From contig NZ_JBHSIS010000020.1 in the NCBI RefSeq assembly GCF_042653545.1, positions 248,001 through 312,000 on the forward strand: 64,000 nt of DNA, given 5' to 3'. The position numbers and the translations under genes were made by a program. Every line of letters begins with the position of its first letter. Positions within the stretch are counted from its first letter, which is position 1. The notes below the pieces were generated by a model. It did not search any database, was not told where the DNA came from, and worked only from the letters and a program-made list of their open reading frames with translations. Origin of the DNA: Actinophytocola glycyrrhizae (GTDB lineage Bacteria > Actinomycetota > Actinomycetes > Mycobacteriales > Pseudonocardiaceae). Shown one piece after another: positions 48,476-57,318 of this stretch.

Positions 48476-49218
48476 GCGCCCCGATCGCCGCGTGGCTGAC
48501 GTTGACCAGGTGCGAGGCGCGGATGGTGGTCCGCGACACGGCGGGCCTCGTCGTGCCCATCGGGCTGCCGATGCTGGTGCTGGTGATGAACGCGTCGGCG
48601 GCGGCCGGGCAGGAGGTCGCGGGCGGCCGCTCCGCGCTGGACGTGTATGTGCTGCCGCTGGTGTTCGCGATCGTCCTGTCGTCGATCGGCGTGATCAACA
48701 TGCCGAGTTTCCTCGCGTACTACCGGCGCAGCGGCATCCTCCGCCGCCTGGCCGTCACCCCGGTGTCACCGCTGCTGGTGCTGGTCGCGCAGCTGCTGGT
48801 GAGCCTGGCGCAGACGGTGCTCGGGATCGGCCTCGCGTTCGCGGTGGCGATGCTCGCCTTCGGTGCGCAGCCGCCCGCGCGGCCCGGTGCGGCCGTGCTC
48901 GCGCTGGTGCTGTCGATCGCGGCGCTGTACGCGGTCGGCATGGTGGTCGCGTCCCTGGCGCCGACACCCAACTCCGCTGTTGCCATCGGCCTGATCGCGT
49001 TCTTCGTCCTCGGCGCGGTCGGCGGCCTGTTCGGCGGCACCTCCGCCCTGCCGGACGTGGTCGAGCAGGCCGGGTCGTGGCTGCCGTTCGGAGCCACCGT
49101 CGACGCCCTGTCCAGCGCGTGGTCGGGCACCCCGGTCCCGCTCGGCACGGTCGCCGCGCTGCTGGCGGCGACCGCCGTGGGCGTCACCGTCGCCACGGTC
49201 TGGTTCCGCTGGGACTGA
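48472..49218 (+). CDS. ABC-2 type transporter permease
   Basis: A 248-residue membrane protein with six segments, the partner of the ATPase. Typical ABC-2 text is SFLAYYRRSGILRRLAVTPVSPLLVLVAQLLV in the middle and SWLPFGATVDALSSAWSGTP near the end. The start is the GTG at 48472 inside the GTGA overlap. The pair would export a small hydrophobic compound or lipid. Confidence 0.9.
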   Translation: MSAPIAAWLTLTRCEARMVVRDTAGLVVPIGLPMLVLVMNASAAAGQEVAGGRSALDVYVLPLVFAIVLSSIGVINMPSFLAYYRRSGILRRLAVTPVSPLLVLVAQLLVSLAQTVLGIGLAFAVAMLAFGAQPPARPGAAVLALVLSIAALYAVGMVVASLAPTPNSAVAIGLIAFFVLGAVGGLFGGTSALPDVVEQAGSWLPFGATVDALSSAWSGTPVPLGTVAALLAATAVGVTVATVWFRWD

Positions 49219-49307
49219 CGTGCCGTTCCACCCCGCGTGCTGGGCGGCCACGAGCGGGCGTCGGCGGAGTCACGTTAGACCGGCGTGGTCGCGGGTACGC
49301 CAGCGGC

Positions 49308-49838
49308 ATGGACGCCAATCCCGATGCCACCACGTTGCTCGGCATCTACCTGAACGACCACCTGGCGGGTGCCACGGGCGGCGCGGCGCTCGCGACCCGG
49401 CTTGCCCGCGCGGAACGCGGCGGGCCCCTCGGGGAGACGCTCGCGCGGCTGGCCGGCGAGATCGACGAGGACCGGACCGCGCTGATCGACATGATGGCCG
49501 CTCTCGGGGTGCCGATCCGGCGGTACAAGACGCTGGCGGCGTTGGCGGCGGAGCGGGTCGCCCGGCTCAAGCCCAACGGCAGGCTGGTCACGCGGTCGCC
49601 GCTGAGCCGGGTCGTCGAGCTGGAGGCGATGCGGCTCGGAGTGGAGGGCAAGGGCGCGGCCTGGCGGACGCTGCGCGTGCGCGCGGAAACGGACGCCAGG
49701 CTCGACGTGGCCAGGCTCGACGCGCTGATCAGCCGCGCCAGGTCCCAGATCGACGAGCTGGAGCGGTTGCGGGTGCGCGCGGTGGCCGAGGCGTTCGGCG
49801 GCGAGGTCGAGCACGGGGCCGCCGCCGGATCTCCGTGA
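49308..49838 (+). CDS. Helical protein of unknown function
   Basis: A 176-residue protein almost entirely helical and rich in Ala, Arg and Leu (LGIYLNDHLAGATGGAALATRLARAERGG, LARLAGEIDEDRTALIDMMAALGVPI). The pattern resembles ferritin-like four-helix bundles, but the metal-binding residues are not clear and I cannot name a family. It lies 53 bp before the MEDS-ATPase gene on the same strand and may be expressed with it. Confidence 0.72.
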   Translation: MDANPDATTLLGIYLNDHLAGATGGAALATRLARAERGGPLGETLARLAGEIDEDRTALIDMMAALGVPIRRYKTLAALAAERVARLKPNGRLVTRSPLSRVVELEAMRLGVEGKGAAWRTLRVRAETDARLDVARLDALISRARSQIDELERLRVRAVAEAFGGEVEHGAAAGSP

Positions 49839-49890
49839 CCGGAGCGCCTACCCTGGACCCGAGTGGGTGGCAGGCGGACGAGGAGACGGC

Positions 49891-50859
49891 ATGAGCGTGA
49901 CCGCGGCGCTGTCCCCGGTCGAGCCCGCCGAGCCGTTCGTGCACCCGGCGTTGTTCTACCGGGGTGCGGCGGAGTACCTGGCTGGGACCGTCCCGTTCGT
50001 GCGTGCCGGGCTGGCCGCGGGCGAACCGGTCGCGGTCGCCGTGCCGGGCGGCAACCTGGCCCTGCTGCGCTCCGCGCTCGGTGCGGACGCCGTGCGGGTG
50101 CGGCTGCTGGACATGATGGCGGCGGGCCGCAACCCCGGCCGGATCATCCCCGGGGTGCTGCGTGCGTTCGCCGACGCCCACCCCGGCGGGCCGGTGCGCA
50201 TCATCGGCGAACCGGTCTGGCCGGACCGGTCCGGCCTGGAGTACCCGGCCTGCGCGCAGCACGAGGCGCTCATCAACCACGCGTTCACCGGCCGGGACGT
50301 GACGATCCTGTGCCCGTACGACGTCGCCGGCCTTGACCAGGACGTGCTGGCCGACGCCGAGGCGACCCATCCGGTCCTCATCGACGCCGACGGCGCCCGG
50401 GACAGCGAGGCCTACGCCCCCGACCGGGTCGTCGCCGCCCACAACCAGCCGCTGCCCGCGCCGTCCGTGCCGGTCGAGGAGGTCGTGGCGGCCACCGTGC
50501 CCGACGTGGTCGCGGCCCGCAGGCTGGCGAGCGGCCACGCCACCCGCCTCGGACTGTCCCCGGACCGCGCCGCCGACGTGGAGCTGGCCGTCACCGAGCT
50601 GCTCACCAACAGCGTCGAGCACGGCGGTGGAGCGGGCACCCTGCGCATGTGGACGTGCGGCGATCACCTCGTCTGCGAGGTCCAGGACGGCGGCACGCTC
50701 GCCGACCCGCTGGCAGGCAGGCGCCCGGCACGCAGGGGCCACCCCAGGGGGCGCGGGCTGCTGCTCGTCAACCAGATCGCGGACCTCGTCCGCACGCACA
50801 CGGGTCCCGGCAGCACGGCGATCCGCGCGTACTTCAGGATGGGTCCGTTCACCGGCTGA
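49891..50859 (+). CDS. MEDS domain-ATPase fusion, anti-sigma-factor-like regulator
   Basis: A 322-residue protein in two parts. The N-terminal half (FVHPALFYRGAAEYLAGTVPFVRAGLAAGEPVAVAVP..., with EPVWPDRSGLEYPACAQHEALINHAF) is a MEDS sensory domain. The C-terminal half is an RsbW-like GHKL ATPase (VELAVTELLTNSVEHGGG, then GRGLLLVNQIADLV). Such fusions are common in actinomycetes and are thought to control alternative sigma factors in response to a signal, though partners are rarely known. ATG 49891 follows GAGGAGACGGC. Confidence 0.85.
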   Translation: MSVTAALSPVEPAEPFVHPALFYRGAAEYLAGTVPFVRAGLAAGEPVAVAVPGGNLALLRSALGADAVRVRLLDMMAAGRNPGRIIPGVLRAFADAHPGGPVRIIGEPVWPDRSGLEYPACAQHEALINHAFTGRDVTILCPYDVAGLDQDVLADAEATHPVLIDADGARDSEAYAPDRVVAAHNQPLPAPSVPVEEVVAATVPDVVAARRLASGHATRLGLSPDRAADVELAVTELLTNSVEHGGGAGTLRMWTCGDHLVCEVQDGGTLADPLAGRRPARRGHPRGRGLLLVNQIADLVRTHTGPGSTAIRAYFRMGPFTG

Positions 50860-50918
50860 CGAGGTTCGCCCACGACCCGTGCCTTCGCCCGCGGCACCCG
50901 GCGTGTTTGACTCCCTCG

Positions 50919-52046
50919 GTGACGGGTGAGTTCTGGCACGAGCAGTTCGGCGAGTCGGCCGGCTATCTCGACTTCGCGCGGGTCGGGCCGCCGTCGCGGG
51001 CCGTGGTCGAGACGAGTGCCGCGCTGCTCGGGCGGCTCGCGGCCGCCGACGCGTCCACCGTGGACGACCTGATGGCGGCGGAGGGCCGGGCGAAGGCGGC
51101 GGTGGCGCGGTTGTGCGGTGCCACCGACGACCGGGTCGTGCTGCTGCCGACCACCAGCCACGGCCTGTTCCACACGGCGTTCGGTGTGCCCGGCGGCGCG
51201 GTTCTGGTGTCGGCGGCGGAGTTCCCGGCCAACACCTACCCGTGGGTGCGGGCCGAACAGGCCGGCAGGCTGGCCGTGCGATGGCTGCGCGCACCGGGCG
51301 GCCACGTCACCCCGGAGGCGGTCGCGGCCGCGCTGGCCGAGGACATCACCGTCGTCGCGGTGAGCGCCGTCGACTTCCGCACCGGCCACCGCGCCGACCT
51401 GGCCGCACTGCGCGAGGTCGTCGGCGACCGGCTGCTGGTGGTCGACGGCATCCAGGGCGTCGGCGTCGTCGACGAGCCGTGGGCGGCCGCCGACGTGCTC
51501 GTGTGCGGCGGGCAGAAATGGCTGCGCGCGGGATGGGGGACCGCGTTCGCGGTGCTGTCGCACCGCGCGCTGGCACGCATGGAACCGTTGCTCTCCGGAT
51601 GGACCGGCGCGCTCGACCCAGCGGTGTTCGACGACGAGATCCACGAAACCGCACCCGGTGCCCAGTCCTGGTCGGTGAGCAACCTCAGCCCGGTCACCGC
51701 TGGCGCGCTGGCCCGCGCGCTCGAACTGGCCGAGGAGATCGGGCCCCCGGTGATCGCCGGCCGGATCGCCGACCGTGTCGCGGAGCTCGACCAGATGCTG
51801 CGGTCGGCGGGCGCCGAGATCGTGTCCGCGACACGCAGGCGGGCGGGGATCCTGTCGTTCCGCGTGCCCGGCCGGTCCGTCGCGGAGGTGGCCGCCGCCC
51901 TCGCCGACGTCGAGGTCACCGCCACCGTGCGGCCCGACCAGGTGCGGCTGTCCCCGCACGCCTCGACCGGACCCGGTGCCGTGGCACGGGTCCACGCCGC
52001 ACTGACGGCGTTGCGCCGCGACACCGCCCGGCTGATAGTCGGCTGA
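50919..52046 (+). CDS. Aminotransferase class V-fold PLP enzyme
   Basis: A PLP enzyme of 375 residues. The PLP-binding Lys is in VCGGQKWLRAGWG; the Asp that holds the pyridine nitrogen is in LLVVDGIQGVG; the phosphate site is in PTTSHGL. The overall fold is that of cysteine desulfurases, kynureninases and isopenicillin N epimerases, and no specific activity can be chosen. GTG 50919 is used because the family starts a few residues before GYLDFARVGPPS. It stands alone. Confidence 0.85.
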   Translation: MTGEFWHEQFGESAGYLDFARVGPPSRAVVETSAALLGRLAAADASTVDDLMAAEGRAKAAVARLCGATDDRVVLLPTTSHGLFHTAFGVPGGAVLVSAAEFPANTYPWVRAEQAGRLAVRWLRAPGGHVTPEAVAAALAEDITVVAVSAVDFRTGHRADLAALREVVGDRLLVVDGIQGVGVVDEPWAAADVLVCGGQKWLRAGWGTAFAVLSHRALARMEPLLSGWTGALDPAVFDDEIHETAPGAQSWSVSNLSPVTAGALARALELAEEIGPPVIAGRIADRVAELDQMLRSAGAEIVSATRRRAGILSFRVPGRSVAEVAAALADVEVTATVRPDQVRLSPHASTGPGAVARVHAALTALRRDTARLIVG

Positions 52047-52133
52047 GAAATCCGGCGAAGGCGACACTTCCGGCCCGGTGCCGGACGTTGTCGTGGTGGA
52101 GCGGCCGGACCTGGCCGCGGCGGAGGAGTCGGC

Positions 52134-52409
52134 ATGGACGTGATCGGAACACTGCTCGGGTACGCGCTGACGGTCTTCGTCGTGCTGATGATCGCGCGCA
52201 TGTTGCTCGACTGGGCGGGGCTGGTCTCCCACGGATCGCCGTGGATGCGCCGCGCCCGCACCATCGCGCACGCGGGCACCGAACCGGTGATCGCGCCGGT
52301 GCGGCGGGTGCTGCGGCCGGTGCGGGCCGGTGGCCTGTCGATCGACCTGGCGTTCACCGCCGTGTTCGTCCTCGCGCTGATCCTGCGCGGGGTCGCCTTC
52401 AGCCTGTAG
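52134..52409 (+). CDS. YggT-family membrane protein
   Basis: A 91-residue protein with two membrane helices (LGYALTVFVVLMIARMLLDW and DLAFTAVFVLALILRGVAF). The family is known from cell-division and osmotic-stress contexts, and typical members lie after sepF. Here sepF is absent, so this looks like an extra copy. The middle part PVIAPVRRVLRPVRAGGLSID is the usual amphipathic segment. Confidence 0.87.
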   Translation: MDVIGTLLGYALTVFVVLMIARMLLDWAGLVSHGSPWMRRARTIAHAGTEPVIAPVRRVLRPVRAGGLSIDLAFTAVFVLALILRGVAFSL

Positions 52410-52444
52410 ATCATCCCGCGGCCCGACGCACCCGCGACTGACCT

Positions 52445-52466
52445 GTCCCGAAAGACGTTTCGGGAC
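52445..52466. repeat. Stem-loop 1 of a tandem pair
   Basis: GTCCCGAAA-GACG-TTTCGGGAC, a perfect nine-base stem. It ends 36 bp after the YggT gene. The next stem has the same core with one matched change, so the two are related. Confidence 0.75.
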
Positions 52467-52473
52467 TCTCAGC

Positions 52474-52496
52474 GCCCCGAAAGTTTGTTTCGGGGC
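52474..52496. repeat. Stem-loop 2 of a tandem pair
   Basis: GCCCCGAAA-GTTTG-TTTCGGGGC, a perfect nine-base stem. Compared with stem 1, T:A is replaced by C:G on both arms, which keeps the pairing. It could end transcription from YggT or act in the leader of the following operon. Confidence 0.75.
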
Positions 52497-52606
52497 ATGC
52501 GTTATCGATGGGGTTCCCGTATTTGCGACGGGGTAAACCGGTGGCCATAACTTGTGGCGAAACGGGTATGACCGAATGGGACGGTCCCCTACCCGGAGGA
52601 GTGAAC

Positions 52607-53887
52607 ATGTCGCGGTTGAACGTCGTGGTGCTCGGCCTTGACGAGCGGAACCTGGAGCTGTTGCGAAGGGTGCCGGACGCGGAGCGCTACGAGTTCCACC
52701 CGCTGATGTCCATTCTCGACATGCAGTCGGACGAGATCACGATGGCGGACCTGCTTGCGACGCTGGAGTCGCGGATCGAGCAGTTCGACGGTGAGGTACA
52801 CGCCATCATCGGATTCTGGGACTTCCCGGTCAGCACCATCGTGCCGGTGCTCTGCGAGCGTTTCGGACTGCGGAGCGCCAGCCTCGACGCGGTGCTGAAA
52901 TGTGAGCACAAGTACTGGAGCAGGCTGGTCCAGCGCGAGGTGATCGACGAGTATCCGCCGTTCGCGCTGGTGGACCTCGACGCGCCGCACCTGCCCGCCG
53001 AGGTGGGTTATCCGTGCTGGCTCAAGCCGGTGAAGTCGTTCTCGTCGAAGCTCGCCTTCGAGGTCACCGACGATGAGGAGTTCGCTGCCGCGGTCGAGGA
53101 GCTGCGGGAGGGGATCGGCACGGTGGGTGAGCCGTTCGAGCACCTGCTCAAGCAGACCGACCTGCCACCGGAGATCGCCGAGGCCGGTGGGCAGTCCGCG
53201 CTGGCCGAGCGGGCGTTGTCCGGGAACCGGGCCGCGGTGGAGGGCTACGTCCGCGACGGCGAGATCGTGGTCTACGGCGTCCTGGACTCCCTGGTGTACC
53301 CGGGCGTGGCGAGCTTCCTGCGCCACCAGTACCCGGCGCAGCTGTCCGATCGCATGTGCGACCGTCTCGCGGAGGTGTCGCGGCGGGCCATCGCGGGCGT
53401 CGGGCTGGACAACACCACGTTCAGCATCGAGTACTTCTGCGACCCGGCGACCGGTGAGATCAACCTGCTGGAGATCAACCCCCGGCACTCGCAGGCGCAC
53501 GCCGAGCTGTTCGAGCACGTCGACGGCTACCCGAACCACCAGTACATGGTCCAGGTCGCGCTCGGGGAGGACCCCGGCCCGCGCGGCAAGGGCCCGTACG
53601 CGATCTCGGCCCGCTGGTACCTGCGCCGCTTCACCGACGGTGTGCTCCTGCACGGCCCCTCGGCGGACGAGATCGCGGCGGTGGAGAAGGCCGTCGACGG
53701 GGTACGGATCTACCGGAAGGCACCCGACGGCGGGCGGCTGTCCGAACAGCGCTACGCCGACAGCTACAGCTACGAGCTCGCCGAGCTGGTGGTCGGCGCG
53801 AACGACGAGGACGAGCTGACGGCCAAGTACGAGCGCTGCGTCGCCGCGCTGCGGTTCGAGTTCGCCGACGAGGGAGGGGAGAGCTGA
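52607..53887 (+). CDS. ATP-grasp ligase-like protein, paired with a CocE-type hydrolase
   Basis: A 426-residue protein with an ATP-grasp core. The ATP-binding Lys is in YPCWLKPVKSFSSKLAFEV (about 144-149), and the metal-binding EINPRHSQ (about 286-291) follows YFCDPATGEINLL. The N-terminal 100 residues (RLNVVVLGLDERNLELLRRVPD...) form a Rossmann-like lid common to peptide ligases. ATP-grasp enzymes join a carboxylate to an amine or thiol through an acyl phosphate. The real substrates are unknown. A good GGAGGAG site stands before ATG 52607. The hydrolase gene follows after two bases, so they form one operon. Confidence 0.85.
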   Translation: MSRLNVVVLGLDERNLELLRRVPDAERYEFHPLMSILDMQSDEITMADLLATLESRIEQFDGEVHAIIGFWDFPVSTIVPVLCERFGLRSASLDAVLKCEHKYWSRLVQREVIDEYPPFALVDLDAPHLPAEVGYPCWLKPVKSFSSKLAFEVTDDEEFAAAVEELREGIGTVGEPFEHLLKQTDLPPEIAEAGGQSALAERALSGNRAAVEGYVRDGEIVVYGVLDSLVYPGVASFLRHQYPAQLSDRMCDRLAEVSRRAIAGVGLDNTTFSIEYFCDPATGEINLLEINPRHSQAHAELFEHVDGYPNHQYMVQVALGEDPGPRGKGPYAISARWYLRRFTDGVLLHGPSADEIAAVEKAVDGVRIYRKAPDGGRLSEQRYADSYSYELAELVVGANDEDELTAKYERCVAALRFEFADEGGES

Positions 53888-53889
53888 GC

Positions 53890-55923
53890 ATGCGAGTCGT
53901 CACCTCGCTGCCCCACGCCGTCAAGGAGGAGGAACACGTCCTGATCCCGGTGCGGGACGGGGCCCGGCTGTCCGCGCGCGTCTGGCGGCCGCTGAGTTCC
54001 GACGCCGAACCGGTGCCCGCGATCCTCGAGTACATCCCCTACCGCAAACGCGACCTGACCTCGGTGCGTGACTCGATCGCGCACCCGTACCTGGCCGGGC
54101 ACGGCTTCGCGTGCGTGCGGGTGGACATCCGGGGCAGTGGGGAGTCCGACGGCGTGCTCGTCGACGAGTACCTGGAGCAGGAACAGCTCGACGCCGAGGA
54201 CGTGCTGGCGTGGCTCGCCGACCAGCCGTGGTGCGACGGGCACACCGGGATGATGGGCATCTCGTGGGGCGGGTTCTCCGCGCTGCAGGTCGCCGCCCGC
54301 AGGCCGCCCAGCCTCGGCGCGATCTGCATCGCGTCGTTCACCGACGACCGCTTCGCCGACGACATGCACTACATGCGTGGCTGCCTGCTGTCGGACAACC
54401 TCGCGGAGTCGGGCACGATGTTCGCCTACAGCGCCTGCCCGCCCGACCCGGCGCTGACCGGCGAGCGGTGGCGGCGGATGTGGCTGGAGCGGCTGGACGC
54501 GGCCCGCCCGTGGGTGGTCGAGTGGCTGAACCACCAGTGCCGGGACGACTATTGGCGGCACGCCTCGGTGTGCGAGGACTACTCGGCGATCGAGGTGCCG
54601 GTGTTCGCGTCGTGCGGGTGGGCCGACGGCTACTCCAACGCGGTGCTCCGGCTGATGGCAGGGCTCGACGTGCCGCGCAAGGGCCTGATCGGGCCGTGGT
54701 CGCACAAGTACCCGCACCTCGGGGTGCCCGGCCCGGCGATCGGCTACCTGCAGGAGGTGGTCCGCTGGTTCGACCGCTGGCTGCGGGCCGGCCAGGACGG
54801 CCGGGCCGACGTGACCGACGAGCCGGTGCTGCGGGCGTGGATGCAGGACAGCGTGCCGCCGTCCACGTCGTACGAGGAACGGCCGGGCCGCTGGGTCGGC
54901 GAGCACACGTGGCCGTCGCCGAACATTCGCACCGACGTGCATCCCCTCGCCCCGCACCGGATCGCCCCGCGCGACGCGGAGGCGGTGGACGAGGTGCTCT
55001 CCGTCGAGTCGCCGCTGTCGGTCGGGCAGTTCGCCGGGAAGTGGTGCTCCTACAACGCGCCGCCCGACCTGCCCTACGACCAGCGCGAGGAGGACGGCGG
55101 CTCGCTGGTGTTCGAGACGGACGTGCTCACCGAGCCGTGCGAGATCCTCGGCGCGCCCGTGGTCCGGTTGGACGTGTCGGCGAACCGGCCGAGCGCGATG
55201 GTGGCGGCCCGGTTGTCCGACGTCGCGGAGGACGGCAGTGCCACCCGCGTCACCTACGGCCTGCTCAACCTCGCCCACCGCGAGTCCCACGAACACCCGG
55301 AGCCGCTGGAACCAGGCCGCCGCTACCAGGTCGAGATCCCGCTCAACGGGGTGGCCCAGGCGTTCCCGGCAGGTCACCGCATCCGGCTTTCACTGTCCAC
55401 TTCGTACTGGCCACTGGCGTGGCCGCCGCCGGAACCGGTCCGGCTCGCCGTGCATACGCGCGGCAGCTCCCTCGAGTTGCCGATCCGCCCGATCGCGGTG
55501 TCCGACGAGGTCACGCTGCGCCCGTTCGACGAACCGGAAGGCGCGGCACCGCTCGCCACCAGCGTGCGCAGCCCCGGCGAGTACCACTGGGACGTCTCGC
55601 GGAACATGATCACCTACGAGTCGGCGCTCGACGTGCTCAAGGACACCGGGACCGTGCGCTTCGAGGACACCGGCATCGAGATCGGCAAACGGGTCCACGA
55701 ACGCTACTCGTGGACCGCCGACGACTTCTCCTCCCCGCGCGGTCAGACCGAGTGGACCATGACCTTCGCGAGGGGCGACTGGCACACCCGTGTCGAGACC
55801 TGCCAGGTGATGACCTGCACGCCGACCGAGTTCCACGTGCACGCCCGGCTCGACGCGTACGAGGGCGCGATCCGGGTCCGCTCCAGGAACTGGGACGTCA
55901 CGGTGCCGAGACACCTGGTCTGA
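53890..55923 (+). CDS. CocE/NonD (X-Pro dipeptidyl-peptidase S15-like) hydrolase
   Basis: A 677-residue alpha/beta hydrolase of the CocE/S15 group. The nucleophile Ser is in GMMGISWGGFSAL, the Asp is in SCGWADGYSN and the His is in IGPWSHKYPH. After the hydrolase fold (about 1-310) follows the jelly-roll domain (to about 550), and then an extra 120-residue C-terminal part (DVSRNMITYESALDVLKDTG..., with HVHARLDAYEGAIRVRSRNWDV) that is longer than in typical CocE proteins. Relatives cleave esters or amides. The partner is the ATP-grasp protein, so it may cleave or protect a product of that ligase. Confidence 0.87.
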   Translation: MRVVTSLPHAVKEEEHVLIPVRDGARLSARVWRPLSSDAEPVPAILEYIPYRKRDLTSVRDSIAHPYLAGHGFACVRVDIRGSGESDGVLVDEYLEQEQLDAEDVLAWLADQPWCDGHTGMMGISWGGFSALQVAARRPPSLGAICIASFTDDRFADDMHYMRGCLLSDNLAESGTMFAYSACPPDPALTGERWRRMWLERLDAARPWVVEWLNHQCRDDYWRHASVCEDYSAIEVPVFASCGWADGYSNAVLRLMAGLDVPRKGLIGPWSHKYPHLGVPGPAIGYLQEVVRWFDRWLRAGQDGRADVTDEPVLRAWMQDSVPPSTSYEERPGRWVGEHTWPSPNIRTDVHPLAPHRIAPRDAEAVDEVLSVESPLSVGQFAGKWCSYNAPPDLPYDQREEDGGSLVFETDVLTEPCEILGAPVVRLDVSANRPSAMVAARLSDVAEDGSATRVTYGLLNLAHRESHEHPEPLEPGRRYQVEIPLNGVAQAFPAGHRIRLSLSTSYWPLAWPPPEPVRLAVHTRGSSLELPIRPIAVSDEVTLRPFDEPEGAAPLATSVRSPGEYHWDVSRNMITYESALDVLKDTGTVRFEDTGIEIGKRVHERYSWTADDFSSPRGQTEWTMTFARGDWHTRVETCQVMTCTPTEFHVHARLDAYEGAIRVRSRNWDVTVPRHLV

Positions 55924-55984
55924 TCGGCACGGCCGCCGACAGCACCCGCGCCTCCGTGGCGGGCCGCGGCGCGGGTGCCGCCGG

Positions 55985-57256
55985 TCAGCCCGGTTGTCCA
56001 CGGCCGGGCAGCCTGCCCGTGATCGTGAGGTAGCCGTCGTCGAGCCTGCCCCGGTCGCCGGTGTGGAACCACCCGTCCTCGTCGAGGGCGGGGGTCGGGG
56101 CGCCCCAGTGGCCGTGGAAGACGGTGGCGCCGCGGACCAGGACCTCACCGTCCTCGACGACCCGCACCCGGCAGCCCGGCAGCGGCCGTCCCGCGGTGCC
56201 GGTGCGGGTGCCACCCGGCACGTTGCCCGTGACCGCGCCGGTCGTCTCGGTGCGGGCGTAGCCGTCGAGGACCGTCAGGCCGATGCCGCGCAGGTACCAC
56301 GCGAGGTGCGGTGCGAGCTGGCCGCCGGTGACGACGTGGGTGACGCGCCCGCCGAACCGGGCGGGCTGCTTCGGGTGGCGGCCGCGCAGCCGCAACGACA
56401 GCGGCACCCGGCCGGTGTCGAGGGCCTGGCCGTAGGCCACCGCGGTGCGTGCCGCGCCCTGGTCGAACCCGTCCAGCGTGGCGGGCGCGGCGAGCAGCAC
56501 CGTGGGGCGGAAGGACAGCAGCGCGTCGGTCAGGTGCGCCGGTTCGGTCGCGTGTGCCGTGAGCGCGCCGCCGCGCACCGCCTTCAGCTGCGTCACCCGC
56601 GCGACGACGTCGGTGAGCGGCACCGCCACCAGCAGCCCGGTGTCCGGGCCGAACACCTCGTCGGTGACCGCGTGCACGGCCGCGGTCAGGTTGCCGTGGC
56701 TCAGGCGGCAGCCGTGCGCGCCGCCGCGCGGGTAGACGATCGTGGCGAGCGTGCCCGAGGTGAGGGCGCGCCTTCGGCGCTCGACCTCCCTGGCGGCGGC
56801 CGGTTCCTCCAACCCGCCCGCCGCCGTCGACCAGATGTGCCGCACCCCGGCGTCCGCCATCAGCGCGTACTGGCGGTCGTCGCCGGTGAACGCGGCGACG
56901 GCGCCCGAGTCCCGCAGGATCCACTCCGCCTCCGCCCGCGGCGCGGTGGCCGGGACCGGCACGGACACCGCCCCCGCCAGCCAGATCGCGTAGTCCGCGC
57001 GCACCCAGTCCACTCCCGTGCCCGCCATCAGCGCGACCCGGTCGCCCGGCGCGATCCCGGCGGCGACGAGCCCCGCGGCGAGCGTGGTGGCCAGCTCGGC
57101 GAACTCGGCCCACGTGATCGTGTGCCACGCGCCGCCCAGCCACCGCGCGAACGCGGGCGCGTCGGGTGCGCGCAGCGCGTTGCGGGTCAGGTCGCCGGTC
57201 GCGTTGTCCCTCGGCGCGGGCAGGTACCGCGCCGGTGTGCCGTACTCGATGGCCAT
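55985..57256 (-). CDS. Degenerate AMP-binding (acyl-CoA synthetase-like) protein, probably inactive
   Basis: A 423-residue protein that starts like a FadD/long-chain acyl-CoA synthetase (ALRAPDAPAFARWLGGAWHTITWAEFA, VALMAGTGVDWVRADYAIWLAG). Two things are wrong. The phosphate-binding loop that should read TSGTTGxPKG is replaced by PRGGAHGC, next to an otherwise normal LATIVY and LSHGNL. The protein also stops at LDDGYLTITGRLPGRGQPG, where the active enzymes continue with the GRxK linker and about 100 more residues holding the catalytic Lys. The GYxRTET motif is still there. The start at ATG 57256 is well placed. It is either a pseudogene or a non-catalytic binding protein. Confidence 0.78.
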   Translation of the reverse strand: MAIEYGTPARYLPAPRDNATGDLTRNALRAPDAPAFARWLGGAWHTITWAEFAELATTLAAGLVAAGIAPGDRVALMAGTGVDWVRADYAIWLAGAVSVPVPATAPRAEAEWILRDSGAVAAFTGDDRQYALMADAGVRHIWSTAAGGLEEPAAAREVERRRRALTSGTLATIVYPRGGAHGCRLSHGNLTAAVHAVTDEVFGPDTGLLVAVPLTDVVARVTQLKAVRGGALTAHATEPAHLTDALLSFRPTVLLAAPATLDGFDQGAARTAVAYGQALDTGRVPLSLRLRGRHPKQPARFGGRVTHVVTGGQLAPHLAWYLRGIGLTVLDGYARTETTGAVTGNVPGGTRTGTAGRPLPGCRVRVVEDGEVLVRGATVFHGHWGAPTPALDEDGWFHTGDRGRLDDGYLTITGRLPGRGQPG

Positions 57257-57318
57257 GCCACGATCGTCCGCGCTTGCCCGGCAGTCCGCACGGGGCCGGG
57301 TCGAAGGACGCGCGCCTG

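Noticed and set aside
52445..52496. Tandem hairpins as a CRISPR or integron-like array
   Set aside because: There are only two units, no regular spacers and no cas or integrase gene nearby.
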